Shown: positions 31,626 through 44,240, counted from the first letter of the stretch. The stretch is 64,000 nt of DNA from Symsagittifera roscoffensis (GCF_963678635.1 NC_087065.1:48116381-48180380); one strand, 5' to 3'. Made by a program: numbers and translations. The notes: generated from the letters alone by a model not told the origin.

Positions 31626-32193
31626 TTACACATGAGATATGTTGACATTCGGCAGCTGTGCTTTGCCGTCATTCAGAACTACTTCAGCATTCACCGGTAA
31701 GAGTTCGATTCCCGCCCAGGACGCCGCTCTTTTTGAATCACTAATATGTTCCACTGCTAAACAGCTTGTTTTTGCATTTTCGCTATTCATGTTGATATTT
31801 GGACTTGACGTTATCATCACTTTTCCAGTGATTAGTTGACGACGGGTTACACTTTGTGTGTATTTTTGGCGATTTCGAATCTTGCGGACAATTTTAACAA
31901 ACTCTTTCCAGTATAAATCGTTTCCAAGGATGTAGACAAAAAAGTTAGCGGAAGAGTTAATAACGCTAACCAATGGCCCATATATTTGGGCTACCTTTTC
32001 GCTCTTTTTCCAAATGGGTTCAACTAAAGCATCTTGTTCGAACATAAGGACGTAGAAGTACTTAGAAAGGATCAGAGCAAGAGCTGTTGCTGTTGATATG
32101 TATAGTATGCAGGACTTGAATGAAGATTTGGCCATTTTGATGTCATTTGCTCTGATGTTGCACCCATACGCTAAAAACCTCTGTCGGTTGGAT
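31626..32193 (-). CDS. Seven-helix receptor, terminal exon (helices 6-7 and tail)
   Basis: This minus-strand exon follows an acceptor TATCGTTTCAG ending at 32194 and begins with one base that completes a codon. It encodes a basic third-loop segment (SNRQRFLAYGCNIRANDIKM), helix 6 (about SSFKSCILYISTATALALIL), an extracellular loop, helix 7 with INSSANFFVY, and then KEFVKIVRKI as the start of the cytoplasmic tail of about 80 residues. The NSSANFFVY block matches the N-x-x-x-N-F-x-x-Y form of the helix 7 NPxxY motif found in FMRFamide-type peptide receptors. The FxxCWxP motif of helix 6 is missing. The stop is at 31626-31628. The likely upstream exon is at 58.2-58.6 kb. The ligand is unknown. 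Confidence 0.7.
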
Positions 32194-32535
32194 CTGAAAC
32201 GATACATAAATCAGATTGTCCAGAGGATCAAGGGTGTTGACTAGATCACCCTTTGGTACTATCTAGCTTGCAATCATCATTGTAGCAAGTCTAAGCTAAG
32301 TTTGAGAAGCTGGCTTTCAAAAAAAGTTCATTTCTTTTGTTCAAAGCAGAAGTTGAGCAAGAATTTTAGCGAGTGGGCGATTTCAAAAAGTTTTCGATAA
32401 TTCCCTCGGCCTTTTTTCCTCGAAAATTTTTTATCCCCTTTTTTGCCAAAATTTCTGCACTTTACGTCAATTTTTTCAATGCAATAAACATGTCAAGTTA
32501 TGATGCAAAATTTGCGTGTGCTCAATCCCCACTAT

Positions 32536-32852
32536 CAGGCGCGGATCTAGGAATTTCTCGAAGGGGGGGGGGAAGTTCTGAGCTCTCCCAAATCACTTTA
32601 AAGACCCTAATTTGACCAGGCGTTTTTAGGCACTTTTTGGAAAAATTCTACCAAAAAACCGTGTTTTTTCGGCGCGCACTCCCCACTCAAAATTAGTACA
32701 GACTGGCGCCAAAGACGCCTTTAGAAAAATTCCAAGGTCAGTCAGCCAAAAATGGATATCTCAAAATAGTACAAAGGGGGACCCTTTGGGTCGGCAGGGG
32801 GTCGAATCCCTGAGGGGGGTACGCCCACCGCCCCCTTCTAAATCCGCTACTG
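32536..32852. mobile_element. hAT-like family A, complete with target duplication
   Basis: Ends are CAGGCGCGGATCTAGGAATT (left) and AATCCGCTACTG (right, diverged). The flanks CCCACTAT and CCCATTAT form an 8-bp duplication with one mismatch, the hAT superfamily hallmark. It has no coding capacity. Confidence 0.8.
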
Positions 32853-34454
32853 CCCATTATACTCCCCATCATGTTTATTAACTACTGGCACTATGAGGCG
32901 CCTTTCAAAAATCGCTCATCCAAATTGTATATTGACATTTGATTGAAATAAATTAAAATACAGTTCTTTTTTGAAACCGTGGGATATAACATTAAAAAAG
33001 TCGTGACTCATACTGTTACGAAAAATGAAACAAGCCATCTCAAGCATTAGTTTTAGATTTTTCACTGTGCTAACTTAGGTTTAAAATACGATTATCATTA
33101 GACATAAAAAGTAATTTTTAGTTTGTTCTTTTAGGACAAAATTAGCCAGGACAACTGGAGCCTGAATACATCGAAAACCTCTTATTGTTTACCATTTATT
33201 TCAGCTTCTCTGCAATACAAAAACGAAACTGATGAGTGCCCAGCTGTTTTTGAGTTTTATGCTAGGAAATTGTTAGAATGTACCGCAGAGTTTTTTGTTC
33301 CATACGGTTTTAATTAAAATACTCGTGTCATTAGAAATCAAAAGTATTAGATGCAACCTACTCTTTTTATAAAACTGATTTCGGAAGAAAAAAGAATGCA
33401 AAGAGAGCTCCTGTAGTGTTCAATAATTTTAAAAGAAAGAATTTTTACCGTAAAAGGACTCCTCATCTTTTTCCAGAAAATAAGAAAACAATTTTTTCTG
33501 GATAGCTATATACAAGGCTCGGTTTTTTTCCTCTCCCAAATTAAAAGAAGTTTTCTTCAACTAAATTATGGAGTCAATTGGAAGTTCAATTCAAAATCCT
33601 ATGAATTTCGAAAAAGAGAAAGGTAAATTTCTTCTTCTTTTTTATCCTTCTTTTTTTCTTTTTCTTCTTCTTCTTTCTTCTTGTAACTGGGTCAATAATT
33701 TTTTTTTGCATTATTTTTGCTTAACATAAACTCAGTGTCGAAAAAACTGGTTCGTATTTTTTGCATTTAAGTCTAATTTTGAGCGAGTATAGCGAGAAAT
33801 AATTGCAGTTTAACCTAATTTTAAAATAATTTCAACATTCTTTTATTTTTTATTAATATTTATTATTTTTGCATTTTTCACCTAATTACAGTCAGCCTTC
33901 ACAATAAATTAAGAGTCGAGGAGTGTGCAGAAAATGAAAAAAAAAATTGATTTTGTTGCAATTTTTAACCAAATGATGAAACCAAATTGTGCATGCAGAT
34001 AACATTTGTCTTAAGACATGATGTAGTTAGCATGCATGCCAAATTTAAAAAAAAAACGAAAATAAGACACTGAAAAAAAATCTTGAAAAAAGTCAAAGTG
34101 GAGTCAGGCTTCAAATAAATCTTTCTTCTTCTTCTGCATCCCGTTTTCAAACCACATTGCCATTTGAAGAACAACCTTACTCCTTTTTGGCTGCAATGTT
34201 ATTCAATCTATCTAAGAAAACCATTCATTGGAAAAATCTTTTAAAAGATTACTTTTTTTTATACTACTTTTCTGTATGAAACACTCAATATTTGATAATT
34301 GATATCAATTTCATTGTCTCGGTTTGCGGCAAGGAAAAGGGAAGCACTGAAAATAAGACCGTAGTTTTTGTAAAGTTAGTACCACTTTCTAGGTTAAAAA
34401 TATTCTCAATTTCAATGCTTTACAAAATTTCATTAACGTCCTTTTAAATCGGTT
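32853..34454. other. Spacer, no gene recognised
   Basis: AT-rich, with a pyrimidine-rich CTTCTT stretch at about 33625-33680 and a matching CTTCTTCTTC at 34125. If the receptor model holds, this is intron. Confidence 0.5.
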
Positions 34455-34785
34455 TTTACTGCTTGGAGTGAAAACAAGATAAGATCGTCACTTTAAATGG
34501 ATTCAATTTTTTGAAGAAAGTGAGGAAGAATTATGCTTGGGTTGATTTTTTTATTTGGCCAATTTTCGACCTGATAACTAAGCGTTTTCAACGGAAATTT
34601 GTTATACCATCTAAAATATATCATCGAATGGAGCTCAAAATAAAAATTTACCTGTATTCATTTTTTTGAGGTTTAAAAATGGTTAATTTGCAAATTTGGG
34701 ATTGTTGACTTGTAATATGTTGCGTTCTTAAAATTTGCGTAAGCTGCGGGTTAAAGCGTTCTAAGTTTAATTGAGGCAATTCAAC

Positions 34786-35213
34786 GAAAGTAACGGATTA
34801 TTTGTGCTCGGGGTGGGCTTTTTTTTCTTCAGACAAATTTCGACTTTTTAACTAGCTATTTTTGACGGGATTTTTTTTATATCATTCAAAAGGTATTGTT
34901 GTCCTGAGCTTAACTTTGAAACGATATTTCAGTTGTGATTATTTTTTGCAAAGTCATGGGGGTTTAAAGATTTATTCCGTCTTAGAAATCATTCCAAATT
35001 CGTTGAAGGAAGATTTTTTGCAGTAATTGATATGTTATGTGTTGCTACGGGCAAAATTTATCACGTTTTACTTTAAATGGCGTGGGGGGGTAATTTTTAC
35101 AAATAAACCTCAAACTAAAAAAAATATATATATTTTTTTCTTTTTTATTTATTCAATTTTTCATATTAGTACTGCTTCATAGACCTTAAAAGGCAGTCGG
35201 AATTTTCAGTCGG
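34786..35213. mobile_element. Foldback family B, right arm (repeated at 39678-40112)
   Basis: Runs from GAAAGTAACGGATTATTTGT through CTCGGGGTGGGC, GTTGTCCTGAGCTTAAC and CATGGGGGTTTAAAGATT to ACCTTAAAAGGCAGTCGG. The outer GATACGAGCAGT terminus is missing. Confidence 0.7.
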
Positions 35214-36750
35214 AGTTTTGGTCAAACTTAAATTTTTCTTTTTCATTAATCTCTTAAATTTTTTCATTAAATACTAAATTAAATAGAAAAAGGCACTCAT
35301 TGATTTTGAGAAGAATACACGTTGAGAGACTGATTCGGACAACCTGAGACAAGCAGATAGCCCCGACCTGGAACTTCAGCGACGCATGCAACAACATTGC
35401 CCCCAGTACCCCCAGAGATGTTTAAGAAACCCGTTGTAGTTTACCATTTAACACCACCCGCTGATAATTAATAATATTATGATAACCAAGCTGTTCAGTA
35501 TTTCTACATTTTTTTTATTAACACCTATAGTGAATTTATATCTTTTTATGAAATATTTCTTATCAATGACCAGGTTATGTTGATATAAACCTAAGAATCA
35601 ACTCAGGTAAGAATTTAGTAAACTAATCAGTAAAAAACAAACAAAGCCAACAAAAGCCCTAGTCTTTGTATATATTAAAACCTTAACGAAAAAAATATCA
35701 CATGTTGAATACATTTTTTGGAATTTGAGATCGGTACAACGATATCTGTCGAACAAAACAAAAAAAAATCAAAATGCAAAATACTACTGTTTATTAAGTC
35801 GAAGAATTTCCGGAGATAAAACTTTCCGATCTCAAATATTTCGTCACATTCCTTGAACCACAGGACGTAGAATACCAATTTTCATCTTTTATGCATTTAT
35901 CTATAAATTTGTTGCAAATGATGAAAACTTAATAGATATACAGTTGTAAATCAACACCAAGTTAGTCTTTTTTTTGGTTCATAATTGAATAAAACTGCTC
36001 GTGTCTCACAAATAATTGACAAAATGGTGAATAATTGACAAAATAATTATATTTTTTATCGTTATATCCCCCCACATATTATGTAATATGGAAAGACTGT
36101 GTTTAGCGTTTCATATTGTTTTAAAAGAACTAAATTGTTGGCTTCAATTCAATTCAGAACGCACTATATCGTGGATTAATTATAAAAATTGACCTCATTA
36201 GTAACTTTGAAAACCCTGTAAATTTACAGAAACTGATCACAGTTGAAAGATCTTTTTGAAATTGAGCCCAGGACAACAATTTGTTTTAGATGAAAAAAAA
36301 ACAAAAAAAAATCTTAGTCAAGAAATCAAAAATTGACTGATTAAAAAACCACTAAAAGCATAAAATTTCCGCATCTTCTTCGAAAATTGGAACAAAAAGT
36401 GTGCGAACTGAAAAAAGTTTTAATTAAACAAATGGTTTAAAGAGTTCTTATTGTGCAGTCATATGCAAAATTGCCATTTTTGTAATCTTTGAAAAACATT
36501 TAACAAAAAATGTCTAATTAAACTTTCTTTGCTTTTTTTTGAAAAAGTCTTAACAATTAACTCTTTGCAAGAAAAAGGAAAGGTAAAGAAGAGGGGAGTA
36601 AATGTAAGAAAAATAAAGTCGCTCGAATTTTCTGTCAGTCAGATGCAACAAAAATTGAAAAATAAACAGAACAATAAATACTGCATTTACTCATTGGGGT
36701 GGCAATTTTTTATAAGATACCATAAGGCGATTGTTAAGTAGTTCTTTTCA

Positions 36751-37425
36751 ATCCCGTACCTAGTAAATATTTTGATTCAGATATAAAAATAGTCTTTTTC
36801 AGATCTAAGTTTCGGAAATGTTAGAATCACGCTTGGATACTATAGGAATGGGTTATTTCAGATCTAATTGCAGATCTAAAAATTAGTTTTTTTTTGTTTT
36901 TTGGTTATTTCAGATATGATAAGCCAATTCTTGCTGTTTTCGATAGTTCACTATTTGATAGTTTCTGCTAGCTACTAGCAGGTACTCAGCAAAGCCTCAA
37001 ACGAGAGACTGCTAAAAAACGTATCCTATCATGGAATAAACATTGAAAACGCATAAATAGCGCATGAAAATCAAATATTAGATAAATTTTCTAACAGTTT
37101 TTGAAAACTTTTTAACACAGTTGAGCAAAAAATTTGGACAAAAAAAATTGTTCGTGAAATTATTGGGAAGTGTTTTTATCGCTAGTCAATCTAAACATAA
37201 CTATGTTTTGCTGAAACATCAAAACAAACTCAAATGCTTGCTCAAAATCCATAAATTCTAATTCAACAAAGGGTTTGAGATCTCAAATTTTGTTTTTCAA
37301 CATTATTCCAGATCTGAAGTTTTCTATTTCAGATCCAAGTTTTCTATCCAAAATTTTCAAATTCTTGTCAAGATCTGAAATAAAGAATTTCAGATCTAGC
37401 ACAGATAAACACCTGGGTACGGGAT
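36751..37425. mobile_element. MITE family C, 675 bp, terminal ATCCCGTACC repeats
   Basis: Left end ATCCCGTACCTAGTAAATAT and right end ACCTGGGTACGGGAT are inverted repeats. Just inside both ends are multiple TTTCAGATCT words in opposite orientations. It has no credible coding capacity. A second copy of identical length lies at 41186-41860 in D0 unit 2. Confidence 0.75.
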
Positions 37426-37996
37426 AGAAGACTTCATGTAAATCAAAACAAACATGATTCACATTAAGGTAATTCTTTAATTTGTAGAGTGCATCGCCAA
37501 ATTGTTTCATTTGGCCCAGCAGTCAATTACATTAATTATTCTTCACATCTTTTTCGAAGTTCTTCTGTGGTTGCATGTGGTTGCTTGGTGTTGTTTTTTA
37601 TTTAGTCAATTTTTGGCGATCGAAATAATATTCTTTTACAAAAAATTCTAGGTGTTTGAAAATTGCCAATTTTCAAGCTCCGGACTAATTTATGCTTCAT
37701 TTGAGGATTTTTTCAAATAAGATTCAAAATGGTTCCAAAAATGAAATGAAATCAGCTTGGTTGTTATAATTTTGTAATCAAATTTTCACATTTGATTTTT
37801 GATGTTGCCCAAAATTTATAGTTTTTCAATACTTGCTTTTCCCAAAAAATTATTCGATGTGGGTTGAGGCACAGTTGGATTTTGCCCTGATTTACTAGCA
37901 CTCTCGTTTTTTTTTAAATTCAAACTTCGTTTAATTTCAATTTTCGTCAATGGACTAGAAGGAATCAAATAATGTTTGCGACGCAAATTTAATTAC

Positions 37997-37997
<1 letters not shown>

Positions 37998-38027
<30 letters not shown>

Positions 38028-38036
38028 TGAGAGAGT
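37998..38036. repeat. GA microsatellite, variable between copies
   Basis: A (GA)n tract interrupted by GATA and GTGA. The copies at about 42440-42468 and 49720-49750 differ in repeat number and lack the GTGA interruption, as expected for slippage after duplication. Confidence 0.85.
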
Positions 38037-38195
38037 TCAATTTCCAAATTTGTTATGCTCACCTGTAAAAGTTTCACACAATCATTCTGAACAACTACTT
38101 CAGTAAAAACGATGCGTATGATCCAATTTATTGAAAAATTAATCTCCAAGATGATCGCAAACAAAAAAAAACTTTCAATAACTATCAATGCTTAC

Positions 38196-38426
38196 AAATG
38201 ACCAGGTCCTGAAAAGTAACCACATGGGCCATCACTGATGGTATAACAAAGTTTGAGCAATCCGTCTGTTTCATAAATAACGCATTCATTCGAGAAATTA
38301 GTTCTCAACACATTTGAAAAAAAAATTGTCGCGATACCAGTTGTCAAAAGAGTGAAAAGAGTGAATCTGACTAAAAATATAATTTTAGCTATTACAGATG
38401 TTTTTTCAAACAATTCGGAAACTATT
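38196..38426 (-). CDS. Candidate exon of a claudin-like four-span membrane protein
   Basis: The minus-strand exon lies between an acceptor (GAATTTTAG) and a donor (GTAAGC) and is open for 77 codons. It encodes one long hydrophobic span (AKIIFLVRFTLFTLLTTGIA) followed by a loop with NECVIYETDGLLKLCYTISD then GPCGYF. GLLKLC with a second Cys eight residues on resembles the GLW-x2-C...C signature of the first loop of claudin/PMP22-family proteins, with Leu in place of Trp. Its phase (one base in, two bases out) is the same as that of the receptor exons at 58.2 and 31.6 kb. A cassette in that gene is therefore an alternative to an independent nested gene. This is the only undamaged copy in the array. 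Confidence 0.4.
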
Positions 38427-39065
38427 CTAAAATTCAATATTTAGCTTTCTTGTATCCACAAAACACTAAACTGCCCGTATCAGGGTGAAGCCTTGTATGT
38501 TTTTACTGCATTTTAAAGTCTATGGGGCTGCTTATTTACCATAAGGCGATACCATAAGGCGATACCGTAGATATTTTGTGTATTTTGTGCAATTTGCCAA
38601 TTTGAAACAATACTACTACAAAAAAAATCAGTACGAGGCCAAACTGTGTATTTTGTGAAAAGAAATGATTCCGCAAAAAGGACGCTCTCATTCTTTCTTT
38701 TTTTCCTTCCGTTTTCTTTTCCTAAACAACTATTCGATATGAATTAAGGGACAGTAGGAATAATTAGGGCTCTGCCCTAGTATTGTTTGCTTTTCGACTC
38801 AAACTTTGTTTTATCTCAATTTCCTCCAATCGACTAGAATGACTCAAATTATGTTTTTGATGCAAAATTAATTACAGAATTGAGAGTTTAATTTTCAATT
38901 TTGCTATGCTTAAACGTGAGCTTCAATTCCGAGACAAAATTCAGCTGTAAAAGTGTCACAACATCATTCTGAACAAATAAGTAAAAAAAGATGTGTATGA
39001 CCCATTTTATTTAAAAACTTCTCTCAAAGACGATGGCATTCAAAAAAACTATCAATTCACCTGGT

Positions 39066-39232
39066 CCTTAGAAATATAAGCATAGTATTTCATAAACGGT
39101 ATAACACAAATTGTGAAACCCCTCGGTTTCATGATCAATGCATTTATTCAACAATCTAAAAACATGTCGTGAAAACAGTAGTCAAACAAGTGAAATGAGT
39201 GAATTTGACTATTGCATAACTTTGTCTGTAGC
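39066..39232 (-). pseudogene. Diverged second claudin-like exon
   Basis: The minus strand reads LLNKCIDHETEGFHNLCYTV and, after a stop, GPGEL. This aligns with NECVIYETDGLLKLCYTI and SGPGHL of the main exon. Stops interrupt it. Copies follow the duplications at about 43594-43763 and 50865-51035. It shows an older, smaller duplication of the exon before the kilobase-scale ones. Confidence 0.4.
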
Positions 39233-39235
39233 AGG

Positions 39236-39290
39236 CGGGGGCGGATCTAGAATTTTCTTGGGGGGGGGGCGGATTTTCAAAAAAATTGAG
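39236..39290. mobile_element. hAT-like family A end (also at 43766 and 51042)
   Basis: CAGGCGGGGGCGGATCTAGA followed by a G run is a left end only, truncated at the D0 hairpin junction. The G run differs in length between the three copies. Confidence 0.65.
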
Positions 39291-41185
39291 GAGTAAAAAC
39301 AAGATAAGATTGAAGTAAAATCAATCTTATCTTGCTTATCTTATATTTACTGCTTGGAGTAAAAACAAGATAAGATCGTCACTTTAAATGGACTCAATTT
39401 TTCGAAGAAAGTGAGGAAGAATTATGCTTGGGTTGATTTTTTTATTTGGCCAATTTTCGACCTTATAACTAAGCGTTTTCAACGGAAATTTGTTATACCA
39501 TCTAAAATATATCGTCGAATGCAGCTCAAATCAAAAATTTACCTGTATTCATTTTTTTGAGGTTTAAAAATGGCTGTTTTGACAAATTTGGGATTGTTCA
39601 CTTGTAATATGTTGCGTTCTTAAAATTTGCGTAAGCTGCGGGTTAAAGCGTTCTAAGTTTAATTGAGGCAATTCAACGAAAGTAACGGATTATTTGTGCT
39701 CGGGGTGGGCTTTTTTTTCAGACAAAATTCGACTTTTTAACTAGCTTTTTTTGACGGGATTTTTTCTTATATCATTCAAAAGGTATTGTTGTCCTGAGCT
39801 TAACTTTGAAACGATATTTCAGTTGTGATCATTTTTTGCAAAGTCATGGTGGTTTAAAGATTTAATCCGTCTTAGAAATCATTCCAATATCGTTGAAGGA
39901 AGATTTTTTTGCAGTAATTGATATGTTATGTGTTGCTACGAGCAAAATTTATCACGTTGTATTTTAAATGGCGTGGGGGGGGGGGTAATTTTTACAAATA
40001 AACCTCAAACTAAAAAAAATATATATATTTTTTTCTTTTTTATTTATTCAATTTTTCATATTAGTACTGCTTCATAGACCTTAAAAGGCAGTCGGAATTT
40101 TCAGTCGGAGTTGTGTATCACATGTTGAATATATTACAACATATCACATGTTGAATGCATTTTTTGGAATTTGAGATGGGTACAACGATATCTGTCGAAC
40201 AAAACAAAAAAAATCAAAATGCAAAATACTACTGTTTATTAAGTCGAAGAATTTCCGGAGATAAAACTTTCCGATCTCAAATATTTCGTTACTTTCCTTG
40301 ATACCCAGGACGCAGAATGCCAATTTTCATCTTTTATGCATTCATCTATAAATTTGTAGCAAATGATGAAAACTTAATAGATATACAGTTGTAAATCAAC
40401 ACCAAGTTAGTCTTTTTTTTTGGTGCATATTTGAATAAAACTGCTCGTGTCTCACAAATAATTGACAAAATGGTGAATAACTGACAAAATAATCATATTT
40501 TTTATCGTTATATCCCCCCACATATTATGTAATATGGAATGACTGTGTTTAGCGTTTCATATTGTTTTAAAAGAACTAAATTGTTGGCTTCAATTCAATT
40601 CAGAACGCACTATAACGTGGATTAATTAGAAAAACTGACCTCATTAGTAACTTTGAAAACCCTGTAAATTTACAGAAACTGAAAGATCTTTTTGAAATTG
40701 AGCCCAGGACAACAATTTGTTTTAGATGAAAAAAAAACAAAAAAAATCTTAGTCAAGAAATCAAAAATTGACCAATTAAAAAACCACTAAAAGCATAAAA
40801 TTTCGGCATCTTCTTCGAAAATTGGAACAAAAAGTGTGCAAACTGAAAAAATTTTTAATTAAACAATGGTTTAAAGAGTTCTTATTGTGCAGTCATATGC
40901 AAAATTGCCATTTTTGTAATCTTTGAAAAAAATTTAACAAAAAATGTCTAATTAAATTTTCTTTGCTTTTTTTTGAAAAAGTCTTAACAATTAACTCTTT
41001 GCAAGAAAAAGGAAAGGTAAAGAAGAGGGGAGTAAATGTAAGAAAAATGAAGTCGCTCCAATTTTCTGTCAGTCAGAATGCAACGAAAATTGAAAAATAA
41101 ACAGAACAATAAATACTGCATTTACTCATTGGGGTGGCAATTTTTTAGTAGATACCATAAGGCGATTGTTAAGTAGATCTTTTCA

Positions 41186-41860
41186 ATCCCGTACCTAGCA
41201 AATATTTTGGTTCAGATATAAAATTAGTCTTTTTCGGATCTAATTTTCGGAAATGTTAGACTCACGCTTGGATACTATAGGAATGGGTTATTTCAGATCT
41301 AATTGCAGATCTAAAATTTAGTTTTTTTTTTGTTTTTTGGTTATTTCAGATTTGATAAGCCAATTCTTGCTGTTTTCGATAGTTCACTATTTGATAGTTT
41401 CTGCTAGCTACTAGCAGGTACTCAGCAAAGCCTCAAACGAGAGACTGCTAAAAAACGTATCTTATCATGGAATAAACATTGAAAACGCATAAGTAGCGCA
41501 TGAAAATCAAATATTAGATAAATTTTCTAACAGTTTTTGAAAACTTTTTAAAACAGTTGAGCAAAAAATTTGGACAAAAAAAATTGTTCGTGAAATTATT
41601 GGGAAGTGTTTTTACCGCTAGTCAATCTAAACATAACTATGTTTTGCTGAAACATCCAAAAAACTCAAATGCTTGCTCAAAATCCATAAATTCTAATTCA
41701 ACAAAGGGTTTGAGATCTGAAATTTTGTTTTTCAATATTATTCCAGATCTGAAGTTTTCTATTTCAGATCCAAGTTTTCTATCTAAATTTTTCAAATTCT
41801 TGTCAAAATCAGAAAGAAAGAATTTCAGATCTAGCACAGACAAACACCTGGGTACGGGAT
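41186..41860. mobile_element. MITE family C, second copy through D0 duplication
   Basis: Same ends and internal AGATCT cluster as the copy at 36751-37425; it was duplicated along with the unit rather than by transposition. Confidence 0.75.
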
Positions 41861-42624
41861 AGAAGACTTCATGTAAATCAAAACAAACATGATTCACATT
41901 AGGGTAATTGTTTAGTTTGTAGAGTGCATAGCCAAATTGTTTCATTTGGCCCAGCAGTCAATCACAATAATTATTCTTCACATCTTTTTCGAAGTTCTTC
42001 TGTGGTTGCATGTTATACCCTATTAAAGTTTTGACTCCCTGAAACCAAATGTAAAATGTATGTTTTACCTTTGACCATTTTTGCAAAATTCTAGGTGTTT
42101 GAAAATTGCCAATTTTCAAGCTCCGGACTAATTTATGCTTCATTTGAAGATTTTTTCAAATAAGATTCAAAATGGTTCCAAAAATGAAACGAAATCAGCT
42201 TGTTTGTTATAATTTCGTAATCAAATTTTCACATTTGATTTTGATGTTGCCCAAAAGTTATAGTTTTTCAATACTTGCTTTTCCCAAAAATTTATTCGAT
42301 GTGGGTTAAGGCACAGTTGGATTTTGCCCTGATATACTAGCACTCTCGTTTTTTTTTTAAATTCAAACTTCGTTTAATTTCAATTTTCGTCAATGGACTA
42401 GAAGGAATCAAATAATGTTTGCGACGCAAATTTAATTACAGGAGAGAGAGAGATAGAGAGAGAGAGAGTTCAATTTCCAAATTTGCTATGCTCAACTGTA
42501 AAAGTTTCACACAATCATTCTGAACAACTACTTCAGTAAAAACGATGCGTATGATCCAATTTATTGAAAAATTAATCTCCAAGATGATCGCATTCAAAAA
42601 AACTTTCAATAACTATCAGTGCTT

Positions 42625-42856
42625 ACAAATGACCAGGTCCTGAAAAGTAACCACATGGGCCATCACTGATGGTATAACAAAATTTGAGCAATCCGTTTGT
42701 TTCATAAATAACGCATTCATTCGAGAAATTAGTTCTCAATACATTTGAAAAAAATTGTCGCGATACCAGTTGTCAAAAGAGTGAAAAGAGTGAATCTGAC
42801 TAAAAATAAAATTTTAGCTATAACAGATGTTTTTTCAAACAATTCAGAAACTATTC
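42625..42856 (-). pseudogene. Claudin-like exon, frameshifted copy in D0 unit 2
   Basis: Nearly identical to 38196-38426, but the T run in the hydrophobic span has seven T instead of nine. This shifts the frame and brings a TAA within a few codons. Confidence 0.5.
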
Positions 42857-43880
42857 TAAATTTCAATATTTAGCTTTCTTGTATTCACAAAACACTAAAC
42901 TGCCCGTATCAGGGTGAAGCCTTGTATGTTTTTACTGCATTGTAAAGTCTATGTAATTGTAAAGTCTAATTTACTTGAAAACATTATGGTTTTTTCAAAA
43001 AAAAAATTGAACATTTTGTAAAATTTTCTGGCCATTTTTTTAAAATAACCTCCGCACATTTCATATATAGTTCAAAGAGATAAATTTCATATAGTTCAAA
43101 AAGACAAATAGCGTGAAGCAACCAATTTGCCAATTTGAAACAATACTACTACAAAAAAAATCAGTACGAGGCCAAACTGTGTATTTTGTGAAAAGAAATG
43201 ATTCCGCAAAAAGGACGCTCTCATTCTTTCTTTTTTTTCTTCCGTTTTCTTTTCCTAAACAACTATTCGATATGAATTAAGGGACAGTAGGAATAATTAG
43301 GGCTCTGCCCTAGTATTGTTTGCTTTTCGACTCAAACTTTGTTTTATCTCAATTTCCTCCAATCGACTAGAATGACTCAAATTATGTTTTTGATGCAAAA
43401 TTAATTACAGAATTGAGAGTTTAATTTTCAATTTTGCTATGCTTAAATGTTAGCTTCAATTCCGAGACAAAATTCAGCTGTAAAAGTGTCACAAGATCAT
43501 TCTGAACAAATAAGTAAAAAAAGATGTGTATGACCCATTTTATTTAAAAACTTCTCTCAAAGACGATGGCATTCAAAAAAACTATCAATTCACCTGGTCC
43601 TTGGAAATATAAGCATAGTATTTCAAAAATGGTATAACACAAATTGTGAAACCCCTCGGTTTCATGATCAATGCATTTATTCAACAATCTAAAAACATGT
43701 CGTGAAAACAGTAGTCAAACAAGTGAAATGAGTGAATTTGACTATTGCATAACTTTGTCTGTAGCAGGCGGGGGCGGATCTAGAATTTTCTTGGGGGGGG
43801 GGGGCGGATTTTCAAAAAAATTGAGGAGTAAAAACAAGATAAGATTGAAGTAAAAACAATCTTATCTTGCTTATCTTATA

Positions 43881-44240
43881 TTTACTGCTTGGAGTAAAAA
43901 CAAGATAAGATCGTCACTTTAAATGGACTCAATTTTTCGAAGAAAGTGAGGAAGAATTATGCTTGGGTTGATTTTTTTATTTGGCCAATTTTCGACCTTA
44001 TAACTAAGCGTTTTCAACGGAAATTTGTTATACCATCTAAAATATATCGTCGAATGGAGCTCAAATCAAAAATTTACCTGTATTCATTTTTTTGAGGTTT
44101 AAAAATGGCTAATTTGACAAATTTGGGATTGTTCACTTGTAATATGTTGCGTTCTTAAAATTTGCGTAAGCTGCGGGTTAAAGCGTTCTAAGTTTAATTG
44201 AGGCAATTCAACGAAAGTAACGGATTATTTGTGCTCGGGG
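43881..44240. repeat. D0 unit 3, truncated
   Basis: Repeats the first 360 bp of the unit (TTACTGCTTGGAGTAAAAAC through TTTGTGCTCGGGGTG) and then departs into other foldback-B sequence. The same truncated copy recurs at 51153-51513 as part of D1. Confidence 0.8.

Larger units (their letters stand above)
34455..39347. repeat. Tandem duplication D0, unit 1
   Basis: Starts TTACTGCTTGGAGTGAAAAC. Unit 2 at 39348 repeats the same order of segments: foldback-B right arm, 35.69-36.75 kb segment, palindromic MITE, GA microsatellite, claudin-like exon, degenerate second exon, and hAT-like end. Unit 1 has an extra 0.48 kb (about 35215-35690) that unit 2 lacks. Similarity is about 95% by eye. Confidence 0.85.
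39348..43880. repeat. Tandem duplication D0, unit 2
   Basis: Direct repeat of unit 1, about 4.53 kb. The boundary on each side is a hairpin of TAAAAACAAGATAAGAT and ATCTTATCTTGCTTATC around 39295-39345 and 43825-43880. Confidence 0.85.

Noticed and set aside
31690-31730. GTTCGATTCCCGCC, similar to a tRNA T-arm
   Set aside because: It lies inside the coding tail of the receptor exon and no tRNA cloverleaf can be built around it.
37283-37510. 75-codon ORF and its longer copy at 41637-41945
   Set aside because: Most of each ORF lies inside the family C MITE; conservation between copies comes from the recent D0 duplication, not from selection.
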